Below are positions 8,638 through 17,098 of a DNA stretch of 56,921 nt, in pieces. Made by a program: the position numbers and the translations under genes. The first letter of the stretch is position 1; each line of letters starts with the position of its first letter. Source of the stretch: Nocardia mexicana NBRC 108244 (lineage in GTDB: Bacteria > Actinomycetota > Actinomycetes > Mycobacteriales > Mycobacteriaceae); NCBI RefSeq assembly GCF_001613165.1, contig NZ_BDBV01000100.1, positions 1 to 56,921 on the forward strand, written 5' to 3'. Under the pieces are notes generated by a model. That model did not search any database. It saw only the letters and a program-made list of their open reading frames with translations, and was not told the DNA's origin.

Positions 8638-9729
8638 TCAATTGATCTCGGACATGAGTTCGGCGAGGTCCGGTAGCGCCGCGCCGAGATAACCGGACTC
8701 CAGGCAGTGGTCGAGCACGGCCCGCAGGTAGTCCTTGCCGGTCTCCGGGGGTGTGAGCCCGAGCAGGTCCCGGGTGTTCGTGGCGTCGAACACCGGCTGA
8801 TGGTCGAGATAGCTCACGTACTGTGCGCCGATGCGCCGGTAGTACTCGCGCTCGAGATCGTCCAGATCGTCGAGGGCGAAGGTCGCGGTCGGAACGAAGG
8901 TCGGCACCCCGAACGACGGGTACTCGGCGAGCACGTCGGATATCTCCCGCAGCGAGAGCGGCGCGGCACCCGTGGCGTGGAAGACACGTCCCTCGACGTC
9001 GTCGAACCGTTCGACCACCGCGGTGGCGACGTCGGCCACATGGTCCAGCGGGGCCAGCGCCAGCGTGGCGGTATAGCGGCCGGGCAGCGTGCGGAGCTTG
9101 CCCTCGACGATCATCTTGACCATCGTGTACATGTTCTTGTAGTCGCGAATCACGCCGGTCTCGGCGTCGCCGGTGACGATCGCCGGGCGCACGATCGCCC
9201 ACCGCAGCCCGGCGGCCGCCCGCACCAGCCCCTCGGCCTGGAACTTGCTGCGCTCGTAGCCGTTCGCGAAGCTCTGCCCGCGGTCGTAGTCGCTCTCCGC
9301 GACGGCGCCGTCCCGGACTCCGGCGACGTAGGCGGTGCTGATGTAGATCAGCGGCACGTCCCAGCGCTGCGCCAGTTCGATCGCGTGTGCCGTCCCGGCC
9401 ACGTTGAGCTCGTCGTAGAGCGGCTGCGGTGCGTCGAAGGCGGTCGTCGCCGCGCTGTGCACGACGGCGCCGACGGACTGCCCGAGCCGGTCCGAAAGCT
9501 CCTCGGACAGGCCGAATCCCGGCTCGCGCACATTGCCGCGCACGTAGGTCACCGGTGCCGCCGTGCCGAATTCCGCCGCCTCGACGACACGGCCGTCGCC
9601 GAGGGCGATGCGTGGATTGCGGTGGGTGACGGCGATACTCGGCCTGCCCCGCGCCGCCAGGCGCGAAACGACCTCGCTGCCGACCAGTCCGGAGGCGCCC
9701 GTGACGAGAACGGCGGTGCGGTCGCTCAT
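8638..9729 (-). CDS. NAD(P)-dependent SDR of the thioester-reductase/male-sterility type
   Basis: 363-residue extended short-chain dehydrogenase. VLVTGASGLVGSEV (Rossmann GxxGxxG) is near the N-terminus, YISTAYVAG follows, and YERSK provides the catalytic Tyr and Lys. The downstream sequence (RPAIVTGDAETG, LALAPLDHVADVA) resembles the NAD_binding_4 thioester reductase domain of NRPS and carboxylic acid reductases. It may release or modify an ACP-bound acyl chain as an aldehyde or alcohol. The ATG at 9729 overlaps the ACP stop in ATGA, so translation is coupled to the ACP. An in-frame extension to 9795 would run into the ACP gene and lacks a ribosome-binding site. Confidence 0.82.
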   Translation of the reverse strand: MSDRTAVLVTGASGLVGSEVVSRLAARGRPSIAVTHRNPRIALGDGRVVEAAEFGTAAPVTYVRGNVREPGFGLSEELSDRLGQSVGAVVHSAATTAFDAPQPLYDELNVAGTAHAIELAQRWDVPLIYISTAYVAGVRDGAVAESDYDRGQSFANGYERSKFQAEGLVRAAAGLRWAIVRPAIVTGDAETGVIRDYKNMYTMVKMIVEGKLRTLPGRYTATLALAPLDHVADVATAVVERFDDVEGRVFHATGAAPLSLREISDVLAEYPSFGVPTFVPTATFALDDLDDLEREYYRRIGAQYVSYLDHQPVFDATNTRDLLGLTPPETGKDYLRAVLDHCLESGYLGAALPDLAELMSEIN

Positions 9730-9995
9730 TTCCCGGCTCCCGCCAGCGATCCGGAGACCAGCGCGACGACGTCGCCGACGCTGAGCACCGACCACAGCTC
9801 CTCCGGCTGATAGCTGGGCAGCCCGAACGCGCGTTCCAGCAGCATGGTCATCTCCATCAGCCGCAGCGATTCGAATCCGAGGTCCTCGATCAGCTGTGTC
9901 TCGTCGGTGAGGTCGGCGGCCTCGACCGGGTTGGGCGCGGCGGCGGCGATGAGCCGCCGCACCTTCGCGTCGACGCTCTCGATGGTGTCGGTCAT
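9726..9995 (-). CDS. Acyl carrier protein
   Basis: 89-residue ACP. The phosphopantetheine-attachment serine is in EDLGFESLRLMEM (Glu instead of the common Asp before Ser). The hydrophobic and acidic pattern after it (MLLERAFGLPSYQPEELWSV) is typical of helix 2 and loop 2. The ATG at 9995 has GGGGAG 9 nt upstream. Another ATG at 10004 overlaps the stop of the upstream FAAL fusion as ATGA and would add three residues. It sits between a fatty acyl-AMP ligase and a thioester reductase-like SDR, so it most likely carries the acyl chain of this pathway. Confidence 0.87.
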   Translation of the reverse strand: MTDTIESVDAKVRRLIAAAAPNPVEAADLTDETQLIEDLGFESLRLMEMTMLLERAFGLPSYQPEELWSVLSVGDVVALVSGSLAGAGK

Positions 9996-10000
9996 GGTTG

Positions 10001-13000
10001 TCATCTCCCCGTGTTCTTCAGATGTGGTTGCACGCCACCGGATGTGAGCAGGTCGCGTGCCTCGTCGATGGGCAGATCGGCATTCAGGTAGCCGCCCAGG
10101 CGCAGCCAGTCGTAGCCGAGCGACAGCGTCTTGCGCCACTGTTCGCCGGAGTCGAAGGACGCCGGGAACTCCGCGCGCAGCACGGTCCGGATCTCGCCGA
10201 CCATGGCGTCGAAGACCTCGAGGCCCTCGTGACCGTCCGCGCCGGACTCCAGTACGCGCGAGAACCGGATGCGCTGGGCCGCGGTCACCAGTTCCAGCAT
10301 CCGCCCGCGGTTGTCGAGCTGATCGGGAATCAGCCGGGTCACCGTCGTCCGCGGCGCGACGTCCGCGGGCAGGGGGGTGATGCCGAAGGCGGACACCAGC
10401 ATTCGGATCGCACCGACCAGCAGCCGGTGCGCGGCGATATCGGCGACCGGGCCCTGCCGGTTCTGCAACGCGCCGACCAGATCCTCGCGGGCGTTCTCCA
10501 GCACCACATTCGACCAGATCATGTTCATCGCGGCCTCGACGAACCGGCGTGCGGGCAGCGGTGACAGTGACAGCGATCGCTCCGGTGTGCGCGCGGCACC
10601 GGTCAGGGTTACGGCGGGCGCCAGGCCGCAGGGCGCGGGGGTGAACGGCTTGGCGAAGTCGCACATCGCGTACGACGGCGTAATCGGCCCCGCCCCACGC
10701 CATTTCAATCCGACGAGCCCGACCTCGACGAATTCCGCGACCGCGGCGGCGCCTTCGTCCGGTACCTTGCCGAGCAGTTCGGCCAGTGAGCGTCCGAAGA
10801 CCACCGACCGCCACACCCGCCCGGCCGTCGGGGACAACGCGAACACCTCGGCGTCGTTGCGCACGACATGCACCTGATCGCCGATCTGCCAGGTGGTCAC
10901 CTTCGGAATCCGGGCGAGCACCACCTGTTTCGGATCGTTGACGACCGGCACCCCGAGCTCGGTGCCGAAGGCAAGGATGTCGTCGAGCAGCCCGGGATCG
11001 GCATCCTCGTCAGCGGCGGCGTCGTACAGCTCGCGATAGCGCGCGGTGATCCGGTCGTCGCCGATCCGATCGAGCTGTGGCACGGTCCATTTCGTCTCGA
11101 GGTAGCCCTCGTCCCGCGACGCCGACCAGGCCTTCGCCGACTGCAGCAGCCCGTCCTGCGCCCAGCCCAGCGACTGGGGGTGCGCGCCGACGGCGGCCAG
11201 CGCCACCGCTTGGCGCAGCGACTGCTCCGCCCGCGCGGCCCACCAGGTCCGCATCGACGCACAGAATTCCGGGTACGGCAGGCGGGACCGCAGCCGGTCG
11301 ATGTCGACCTCACCGCGGCGCACGACGACTGCCCGGTGGAACCGCTGCACTCGATTGAGCAGATCCTTGTCGACGCGATCGGGGCGGCCCCCGGCGGCCT
11401 CGGCATAGTCGAGCTGCGCGGCCACCTGGGCGACCGAGCGGGTGCGAACCTCGATTCGGCGCCCGTCCAGGAACAGGATCGTCGGCATGGTCGGGGTCAT
11501 ATCGTCGCCGGGGGAGACGACCAGGAAGTCGATGTCCGAGCCGGCGTTGCCGAACCCCTCGGCGATCGAACCTTCCAGTAGCACCGTCGATTCCGGTGCG
11601 ATGGCGACCACCTCCATCGCCCGGCCCAGCAGCTGCTCGATGAATTCGCGAGACAGCAGCAACCGCCGGCCCGAGGCGGCGTCGACGGCGCGGTCCTCCT
11701 CACCGGACGCCTGCGCGTGCACCACGGCCCCGGCACCCAGCCCGCCGGACGCGAAGAGCTGCCAGAGATGCTTGCGGCGCGGCTTCCCGCTCGAGGTGCG
11801 CCGGATGAGCCCGCGCGGACCGGTGACGATCGTGATCGTGTGCGCGGGACCGAGTTCGCCGCGCAGGATGCGGCGGGCCTCGGCCAGCCAGTCGCCCGCC
11901 TCCCGCTCGACGAACAGTGCGATGCCCTGCGCGCCCGGATCGGTGACGGCGACCGCGGTGAGCCGGCTCTTGGAGAGTCCGGCGCCCCGGGCCACCTTGG
12001 TCTCGACGTCCTCCATGAACAGTGCGCGGCCGCGAATCTTCAACGCCGATCCCATCCGGCCGAGCACGAACAGCTCGCCGTCGAGGACGAAACCCGCATC
12101 GCCGGAGAACAATTCGCCGTCGACGAACCGGGTGCTGCCCGGGGTGTCGTCGGTCTCCCCGCCGTATCCGAGCGCCACCGAGCCGCCGCGGACCGCCACC
12201 TCGCCGAGCACGCCCTCGGGTACCGTCCGGCCGTCACCGTCCACGATCCGCACCGGGACGGTCGCATCCGGAACCCCGAGACCGGCCACCCAACCCTGCC
12301 CGGAAGGTCTCGGGCCGCTGAACTTTTCCACCGCGTGGACCTGGACCGGCTCGCCGTGCCGCAGTGTGGCGGTGTCGATGCGGGCCAGCGTCACCGGTGT
12401 GTCGGGCGAGGCGGCCGTGACCAGCAGGGTGGACTCGGCCAGGCCGTAGGCCGGGAGGAATGCGGTGCTGGAAAAGCCTGCCGGAGCTGTCGTTTCGGCG
12501 AATGCGGCCAGGTGGGCGGCGTCCACCGGCTCGGCGCCCACCACGAGCGAGCGCCACCCGGACAGGTCGAGGGCCGCGATCTCGGCGGCCTCGACGCGCT
12601 TGGCGGCGTAGCCGAGCCCGAACGACGGCGAGGCGGTGTGCTGGGCCTTCGTCATGGCCCGCAGCCAACGGGCCGGGTTGCGCACGAACTGGTCCGGGCG
12701 CATCAGATAGAAGTCGCCCTGGTAGGTGAGCGTGGTCAGCAGCGCCCCCACCAGGCCCATGTCGTGATAGAGCGGCAGCCACGAGGCGCCCGCGTCGCCG
12801 TCGCGCCAGCCGACGGTGGTGGTGATGAGGTCCAGGTTCTCCGACAGGTTGTCCCAGCTCACCCGGACACCTTTGGGGGTGCCGCTGGAGCCCGAAGTGA
12901 ACTGCAGCAGTGCGAGTTCCGCGGGCGCGATCGGATCGATCGGGGCCGCGGCGGCCGCGGCGTCCTCGTCCACCACGAACGGCTGCTGTTCGAGCCCGGC

Positions 13001-13384
13001 CGCGGTCAGCGCCCCGGACACCACCGAGGTCAGGCCCGGGGAGGTGAGCACCAGTTGCGGATCGGCCGCGGCGAGGATGGCCGCGGTGCGCTCGACGTAG
13101 TCGGGGCCGTCGCCGAAACCGGGCGGGACGATCAGGGTGACGGTGCCGCCGGCGGCCCAGACCGCGTAGATCGCCGCGATGGCGGGGAAGCCCGTCGGGT
13201 GGATGATCGACGCATTGCTTCCGGGACGGAAGCCGCTGTCCCGCAGCAGAGTTGCGAGACCGCGCGCGAGCGTGGCGAGCTCGCCGTAGGAGCGGAACTG
13301 CCAGCCGTCCGACTCGTCGGCAAGATGGACGCCCTTGCCGGCGGCGGGACGGGTGAGCCAGTCAAGCACATGTTCTTCAGACAT
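10001..13384 (-). CDS. Fatty acyl-AMP ligase fused to nucleotidyltransferase and PqqD-like domains
   Basis: 1127-residue fusion. Residues 1-560 form a FAAL adenylation domain: LLQFTSGSSGTPKGVRVSWDNL (159-180) is the P-loop, followed by SWLPLYHDMGLVG and YGLAESTLLV, with the A10 lysine in TSSGKPRRK near 531. It should activate a fatty acid and load the ACP encoded next. Residues about 603-621 read GSIAEGFGNAGSDIDFLVV, the GS...DxD signature of the pol-beta/MNT nucleotidyltransferase fold, followed by a helical region. Residues about 829-895 (DQVHVVRNDAEVFALSPTAG, then RVW and AELLGKV) resemble PqqD/RRE winged-helix carriers. About 230 C-terminal residues are unassigned. FAALs are usually about 580 residues, so half of this protein is extra. 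It is the first gene of the minus-strand arm and shares the divergent promoter region. The PqqD assignment is the least certain. Confidence 0.83.
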   Translation of the reverse strand: MSEEHVLDWLTRPAAGKGVHLADESDGWQFRSYGELATLARGLATLLRDSGFRPGSNASIIHPTGFPAIAAIYAVWAAGGTVTLIVPPGFGDGPDYVERTAAILAAADPQLVLTSPGLTSVVSGALTAAGLEQQPFVVDEDAAAAAAPIDPIAPAELALLQFTSGSSGTPKGVRVSWDNLSENLDLITTTVGWRDGDAGASWLPLYHDMGLVGALLTTLTYQGDFYLMRPDQFVRNPARWLRAMTKAQHTASPSFGLGYAAKRVEAAEIAALDLSGWRSLVVGAEPVDAAHLAAFAETTAPAGFSSTAFLPAYGLAESTLLVTAASPDTPVTLARIDTATLRHGEPVQVHAVEKFSGPRPSGQGWVAGLGVPDATVPVRIVDGDGRTVPEGVLGEVAVRGGSVALGYGGETDDTPGSTRFVDGELFSGDAGFVLDGELFVLGRMGSALKIRGRALFMEDVETKVARGAGLSKSRLTAVAVTDPGAQGIALFVEREAGDWLAEARRILRGELGPAHTITIVTGPRGLIRRTSSGKPRRKHLWQLFASGGLGAGAVVHAQASGEEDRAVDAASGRRLLLSREFIEQLLGRAMEVVAIAPESTVLLEGSIAEGFGNAGSDIDFLVVSPGDDMTPTMPTILFLDGRRIEVRTRSVAQVAAQLDYAEAAGGRPDRVDKDLLNRVQRFHRAVVVRRGEVDIDRLRSRLPYPEFCASMRTWWAARAEQSLRQAVALAAVGAHPQSLGWAQDGLLQSAKAWSASRDEGYLETKWTVPQLDRIGDDRITARYRELYDAAADEDADPGLLDDILAFGTELGVPVVNDPKQVVLARIPKVTTWQIGDQVHVVRNDAEVFALSPTAGRVWRSVVFGRSLAELLGKVPDEGAAAVAEFVEVGLVGLKWRGAGPITPSYAMCDFAKPFTPAPCGLAPAVTLTGAARTPERSLSLSPLPARRFVEAAMNMIWSNVVLENAREDLVGALQNRQGPVADIAAHRLLVGAIRMLVSAFGITPLPADVAPRTTVTRLIPDQLDNRGRMLELVTAAQRIRFSRVLESGADGHEGLEVFDAMVGEIRTVLRAEFPASFDSGEQWRKTLSLGYDWLRLGGYLNADLPIDEARDLLTSGGVQPHLKNTGR

Positions 13385-13647
13385 CGTCTCCGACCGTGGG
13401 CTGTTTGCGGGAACAAGTCACCGCGATGGTTGTCGAATTCGGAATTCCCGGTGTGACTCAGGTCATCCGAAAGGATTGTTGTGTCCTGGCTCACGGGATT
13501 TCGAGGCCGAAGTTTCCGAAAGGATGGGATTTCCCGGAGTCGCCCGAATTCTTCTCGGTGGCGCCGAGCCTAGCGGCGACTTCGCGCACTGTCTATTCGC
13601 CGCGAGCGCGGGGCGTCGGCGTTTGTTGTTTCCGGAGTAAATGCTGC

Positions 13648-13665
13648 GCCCCCAAAGTTGGGGGC
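13648..13665. promoter_or_regulatory. Palindrome A (CCCC-N8-GGGG type)
   Basis: GCCCCCAAAGTTGGGGGC is an imperfect palindrome (8-nt arms around AG) centred at 13656.5. First of three related repeats in the divergent promoter region. Confidence 0.5.
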
Positions 13666-13679
13666 CGGGCCGAAAATTA

Positions 13680-13697
13680 ACCCCTCTAATGAGGGGT
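13680..13697. promoter_or_regulatory. Palindrome B (CCCC-N8-GGGG type)
   Basis: ACCCCTCTAATGAGGGGT has 7-nt perfect arms around TAAT, centred at 13688.5, 32 bp from palindrome A. Confidence 0.55.
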
Positions 13698-13711
13698 GGT
13701 GCCGTGGTGAT

Positions 13712-13731
13712 ACCCCCCGAAAGAGGGGGGT
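13712..13731. promoter_or_regulatory. Palindrome C (CCCC-N8-GGGG type)
   Basis: ACCCCCC and GGGGGGT arms flank GAAAGA, centred at 13721.5, 33 bp from palindrome B. The three sites thus recur at about three helical turns and lie roughly 200-285 bp upstream of the plus-strand operon. Confidence 0.55.
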
Positions 13732-13932
13732 GATCGGCATGTGGCGGATCACAGTCGATTGGGATGATTGGACAGTCCCCCGGGCCGCAGTTAGGGTTTT
13801 TGACAGATTGCTGGTTCGCAGAGTTGGGTCGGGGTTCACCTCCATGCATTGCGCAGATTTTGGACAGATGCATTTCGGATTTCCAGGTGTTTGCGCGCCC
13901 TGCATGTTTCCGGTGCATGAAAAGGAGATCCC

Positions 13933-16653
13933 ATGACCGGCTCTTTGCTGTTGGACGCCGCGGCCGCGCTGACCGCCGGAGAAGCCCGGGTCGGCGGCAA
14001 GGCCGTCGGGTTGGCGCGGCTGGGTGCCGCCGGTGCCGAGGTGCCGTGGTGGTCCGTGCTGCCGATCGAGGCATTCGTCGCCCACCTGGAGCGGGCGGAG
14101 TTGCTCGAACTCGCGGAAAAGGCCGTGGCCGTTGATGATTCCGGCGCCGTAGAGCAGTTGCGTCAGGCCATCATCGACGCGCCGGTCGATCCGGACCTGG
14201 CCGCCGCGGTGGCCGGAGCGCTCGCGGCGCGGGGTCCGTTCGCGGTGCGCAGTTCCGCCGTCGGCGAGGACGGCGCGGAACGGTCCTTCGCCGGGATGCA
14301 CGACAGCTACCTGTTCGTGGCGGATGCCGATGCGGTGCTGGATGCCGTAAAGCGTTGCTGGGCTTCGGTATTCAACACCCGGGCGCTGGCCTACCGGCGA
14401 GACGGGGGAGCCCACGACGAACTGCCCGCCATCGCCGTGGTCGTCCAGCAGATGGTCGAGGGCGAGGTTTCCGGTGTGCTCTTCACCGAGAATCCGACCG
14501 GCGGCGAAGGTGAGCTGCTGATCAGTGCCTGCTGGGGACTCGGCGAGGGCATCGTGCACGGCGTCTGCAATACCGATGATCTGGTGCTGGCCCACGACGG
14601 CCGGGAGCTGTCGGTCACGGTGACGGACAAGGATGTTCGGGTGGTCCGCGACCCGTCCGGGGGTACCCGGACCGAACCCGTGCCGGACGGTGCGCGGACG
14701 ATCCGATGCCTCGATTCCGATGCTGCCCGCGGCCTGGCGAGCCAGGCCCTGGCGGTTGTGGAGAGCCTCGGAGCACCGCAGGACATCGAATGGACGATCC
14801 GCGACGGTCGGCCGGTGCTGCTGCAGACGCGTCCGATTACCGCGCGCGCGAAGAATGACTCCGTCCTGGGTGCATGGCGGACGGTCTGGGACAACAGTAA
14901 TATTCAGGAAAGTTTCAATGGAGTTACGACGCCGCTGACATTCTCGTGGGCGGTCGCGGCGTACGAGGTGGTATTCCGGGAAACGCTGCGGCTGGTCCGG
15001 GTCGACGAGCGGGTGATCGCCCGTCACCGCCCGGTCCTGCGAAACATGATAGGCCTGGTGGACGGCCGAGTTTATTACAACATCAACAACTGGTACCGGC
15101 TGCTGCTCCTGGGCCCGTGGTTCGATCGGAATAAGGACGATGTCGAGAAGATGATGGGGTTGGAACACCCCGTCGACTTCGTCGAGGGAATCCACCTGTC
15201 GCGCCTGGAGAAGATCCGGCGAATACCCGGGTTGCTCCCGGTTGCCGCCGGGCTCGCGGCGCGGCTGAGCCGGAGAGAATCGCTGGTGCGACGATTCCAG
15301 CGGGAGGTCGGCGCGGAAATCGCCACCATCGGTCGCGAGGTAGCGACCGCGGACGACCTCAGCGAGCTCGTCGTCCTCGCCGACCGTGTGCTCGAGCTGT
15401 TCGGGCAGTGGGCGGTGCCGAATCTGAACGATCTCTACCTGAGCAATCAGGCGGGACGGGCCCGGCGGCTGCTGGCGCCCACGGTGGGCACCGACGAGGC
15501 GGCCGAGATCGTCGCCGGACTGCTGGCGGCCCAGACCTCGCTCGCCTCGCTGGAGCCGACGCTGCGGCTGATGCGGCTGGCCGCCGAAATCCGCCGCAGC
15601 CCGGACCTGGTGGCCGTCCTCGAGGCGGGCACGCCGGAGGAGGCCGTGGCGGCACTGGCCGCGGCCGACCCGGCGATCGCGGCCGAATTGGACTCCTACG
15701 TCGAGCAATTCGGCGACCGCTGCATGGGCGAGCAGAAGCTGGAGACGGTCTCGCTGCGGCAGGACCGCTCGTTCCTGGCGAAGATCCTGCGCAACTATGT
15801 CGCCGACGAGTCGATCGACGCCGACCTGCTGGAGCGCACTCAACGCGACAACCAGCACGCGGTGGAGCGGCGGGCGTTCGACACGCTGCCGCCGCGGCGA
15901 CGCCGCCGGTTGGAGAACGTCCTGCGCGGCGCACGAGACGCGGTCTCGGCCCGAGAGAGTATGCGCCTCACCCGGACTCGCCTGGTCGGCCTGACCCGGA
16001 CCATCTATCTGGAGGCCGGTGCCCGGCTGCACGCGGGCGGACTGCTCGACGAGCCGCGGCAGGTCTTCTACCTGACCAAGGACGAGATCGGCGATCTGGT
16101 CGAGGGGCGCGCCGTGACCACCGATCTCGCGGCGCTGGCCCGGCTGCGGGCGGCGGAATACCACGACCGCCATCGACAGGCGCTGCCCGCCAACCAGTTC
16201 GAGACCCTGGGCCCGCCGCAGCACGGACGCCGGGTGGTACCGCATCCGGATCCCGTTGCGGCACAGGGCCGGATCCTGCGCGGCACCGGATGCTGGCCGG
16301 GCGTCGTCGAGGCCGAGCTGCGGATCGTGCACGACCCGCGCGACGACCTGGACGTCTCGGGGCGGATTCTGGTGGCGAACCGCACCGACCCTGGTTGGGC
16401 GCCACTGTTTCCCAGTGTGCGCGGGTTGCTGATCGAGCGCGGCAGCACGCTGTCGCACTCGGCGGTGATCGCCCGCGAACTCGGAATTCCGACGGTCGTC
16501 GGGGTGCCCGGACTGCTGACCACCGTGCGCGACGGGGAGTGCGTACGGCTCGACGGCGGCTCGGGCATCGTCGAACGGCTGGATGAGCCCGAATCGGGCG
16601 AAACCACAAGGGGGGAAACCACTTCGGAGGGTGTGCCGTGGAACGCACAGTGA
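13933..16653 (+). CDS. Dikinase / rifampin-phosphotransferase-like enzyme
   Basis: 906-residue protein with the order seen in rifampin phosphotransferase and PEP synthase-like enzymes. The N-terminal ATP-grasp domain (about 1-330) has FAVRSSAVGEDGAERSFAGMHDSYLFV and VVQQMVEGEVSGVLFTENP. A middle domain follows (DNSNIQESFNGVTTPLTFSWAVAAYE onset). The C-terminal swivelling domain has the phospho-His in STLSHSAVIAREL (His842). Such enzymes move the beta-phosphate of ATP through the histidine to an acceptor hydroxyl, releasing AMP and Pi. The acceptor here is unknown; a lipid intermediate is plausible. First gene of the plus-strand operon, with AAAAGGAG before its ATG; it overlaps the following ACP by 16 nt. 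A true PEP synthase is unlikely given the divergent middle domain and the lipid context. Confidence 0.82.
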   Translation: MTGSLLLDAAAALTAGEARVGGKAVGLARLGAAGAEVPWWSVLPIEAFVAHLERAELLELAEKAVAVDDSGAVEQLRQAIIDAPVDPDLAAAVAGALAARGPFAVRSSAVGEDGAERSFAGMHDSYLFVADADAVLDAVKRCWASVFNTRALAYRRDGGAHDELPAIAVVVQQMVEGEVSGVLFTENPTGGEGELLISACWGLGEGIVHGVCNTDDLVLAHDGRELSVTVTDKDVRVVRDPSGGTRTEPVPDGARTIRCLDSDAARGLASQALAVVESLGAPQDIEWTIRDGRPVLLQTRPITARAKNDSVLGAWRTVWDNSNIQESFNGVTTPLTFSWAVAAYEVVFRETLRLVRVDERVIARHRPVLRNMIGLVDGRVYYNINNWYRLLLLGPWFDRNKDDVEKMMGLEHPVDFVEGIHLSRLEKIRRIPGLLPVAAGLAARLSRRESLVRRFQREVGAEIATIGREVATADDLSELVVLADRVLELFGQWAVPNLNDLYLSNQAGRARRLLAPTVGTDEAAEIVAGLLAAQTSLASLEPTLRLMRLAAEIRRSPDLVAVLEAGTPEEAVAALAAADPAIAAELDSYVEQFGDRCMGEQKLETVSLRQDRSFLAKILRNYVADESIDADLLERTQRDNQHAVERRAFDTLPPRRRRRLENVLRGARDAVSARESMRLTRTRLVGLTRTIYLEAGARLHAGGLLDEPRQVFYLTKDEIGDLVEGRAVTTDLAALARLRAAEYHDRHRQALPANQFETLGPPQHGRRVVPHPDPVAAQGRILRGTGCWPGVVEAELRIVHDPRDDLDVSGRILVANRTDPGWAPLFPSVRGLLIERGSTLSHSAVIARELGIPTVVGVPGLLTTVRDGECVRLDGGSGIVERLDEPESGETTRGETTSEGVPWNAQ

Positions 16654-16886
16654 TGGACATCGTCGGCGAATTGTTCCGGACCCGTCTGCAGGCGCCGGAT
16701 CTGGATCCCGGGGCGCCGCTGCTGAACTACGGGCTGGACTCGGTGCGGTCGGTTGAGCTCATCGTCGACCTCGAGCACATGTTCGATGTCGAGATACCCG
16801 ACGAGGACGCGGCAACGCTGCTGACCCTGTCGGATGTCGTCGACTGGCTGGAGCGGCACCGCAGCGACGCCCTCAGCGCTCGCTGA
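16638..16886 (+). CDS. Acyl carrier protein
   Basis: 82-residue ACP with the attachment serine in NYGLDSVRSVELIVDLE (Ser35). Loop 2 (MFDVEIPDEDAATLLTLSDVVDWL) is typical of PKS/FAAL-linked ACPs. A GTG at 16638 is chosen because GGAGGG lies 6 nt upstream; the ATG at 16653 would overlap the upstream stop as TGATG but has no ribosome-binding site near it. This is the second ACP of the cluster and shows little resemblance to the first. Placed directly before the fusion carrying an acyl-ACP reductase, it is the likely donor substrate for that domain. Confidence 0.87.
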   Translation: MERTVMDIVGELFRTRLQAPDLDPGAPLLNYGLDSVRSVELIVDLEHMFDVEIPDEDAATLLTLSDVVDWLERHRSDALSAR

Positions 16887-17098
16887 GAACCCGAATCCAC
16901 CGTCCGGGCGCGGATCCCACGGCACCGTGGCCGTGGTCCGCCTTTCCTCCCACCGGTCTCCTCTCGTCTTCCCGGCCCTCGTCTCGTCGTCCCGGTGCAT
17001 ACCGGGGGACGGGCGGAACCCGCGGTCCCGCACCACCGTGCGGCGCCCTGTTGTTCCCGCGCCGGGCCGCCTCATCCGAGCCAAAGGTCCTTTCCCGC

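Larger units (their letters stand above)
13385..13932. promoter_or_regulatory. Divergent control region of the lipid cluster
   Basis: 548 bp without a credible gene, between the outward-facing FAAL fusion and the dikinase-like gene. It carries three GC-rich palindromes (13648-13731) and, next to the plus-strand start, AAAAGGAG 5 nt before the ATG at 13933. A 92-codon open frame crosses it but has no coding character. Both operons of the cluster are probably controlled from here. Confidence 0.6.

Noticed and set aside
6855..8645. 596-codon plus-strand frame opposite the acyl-CoA dehydrogenase and monooxygenase
   Set aside because: Shadow; the minus strand carries two well-conserved enzymes here.
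13658..13936. 92-codon frame through the divergent promoter region
   Set aside because: No ribosome-binding site, no homology, and it runs across the palindromes and into the next start.
13570..16458. 962-codon open frame antisense to the dikinase-like gene
   Set aside because: Shadow with Gln/Arg/Pro-rich translation; the sense strand has all dikinase motifs and a ribosome-binding site.
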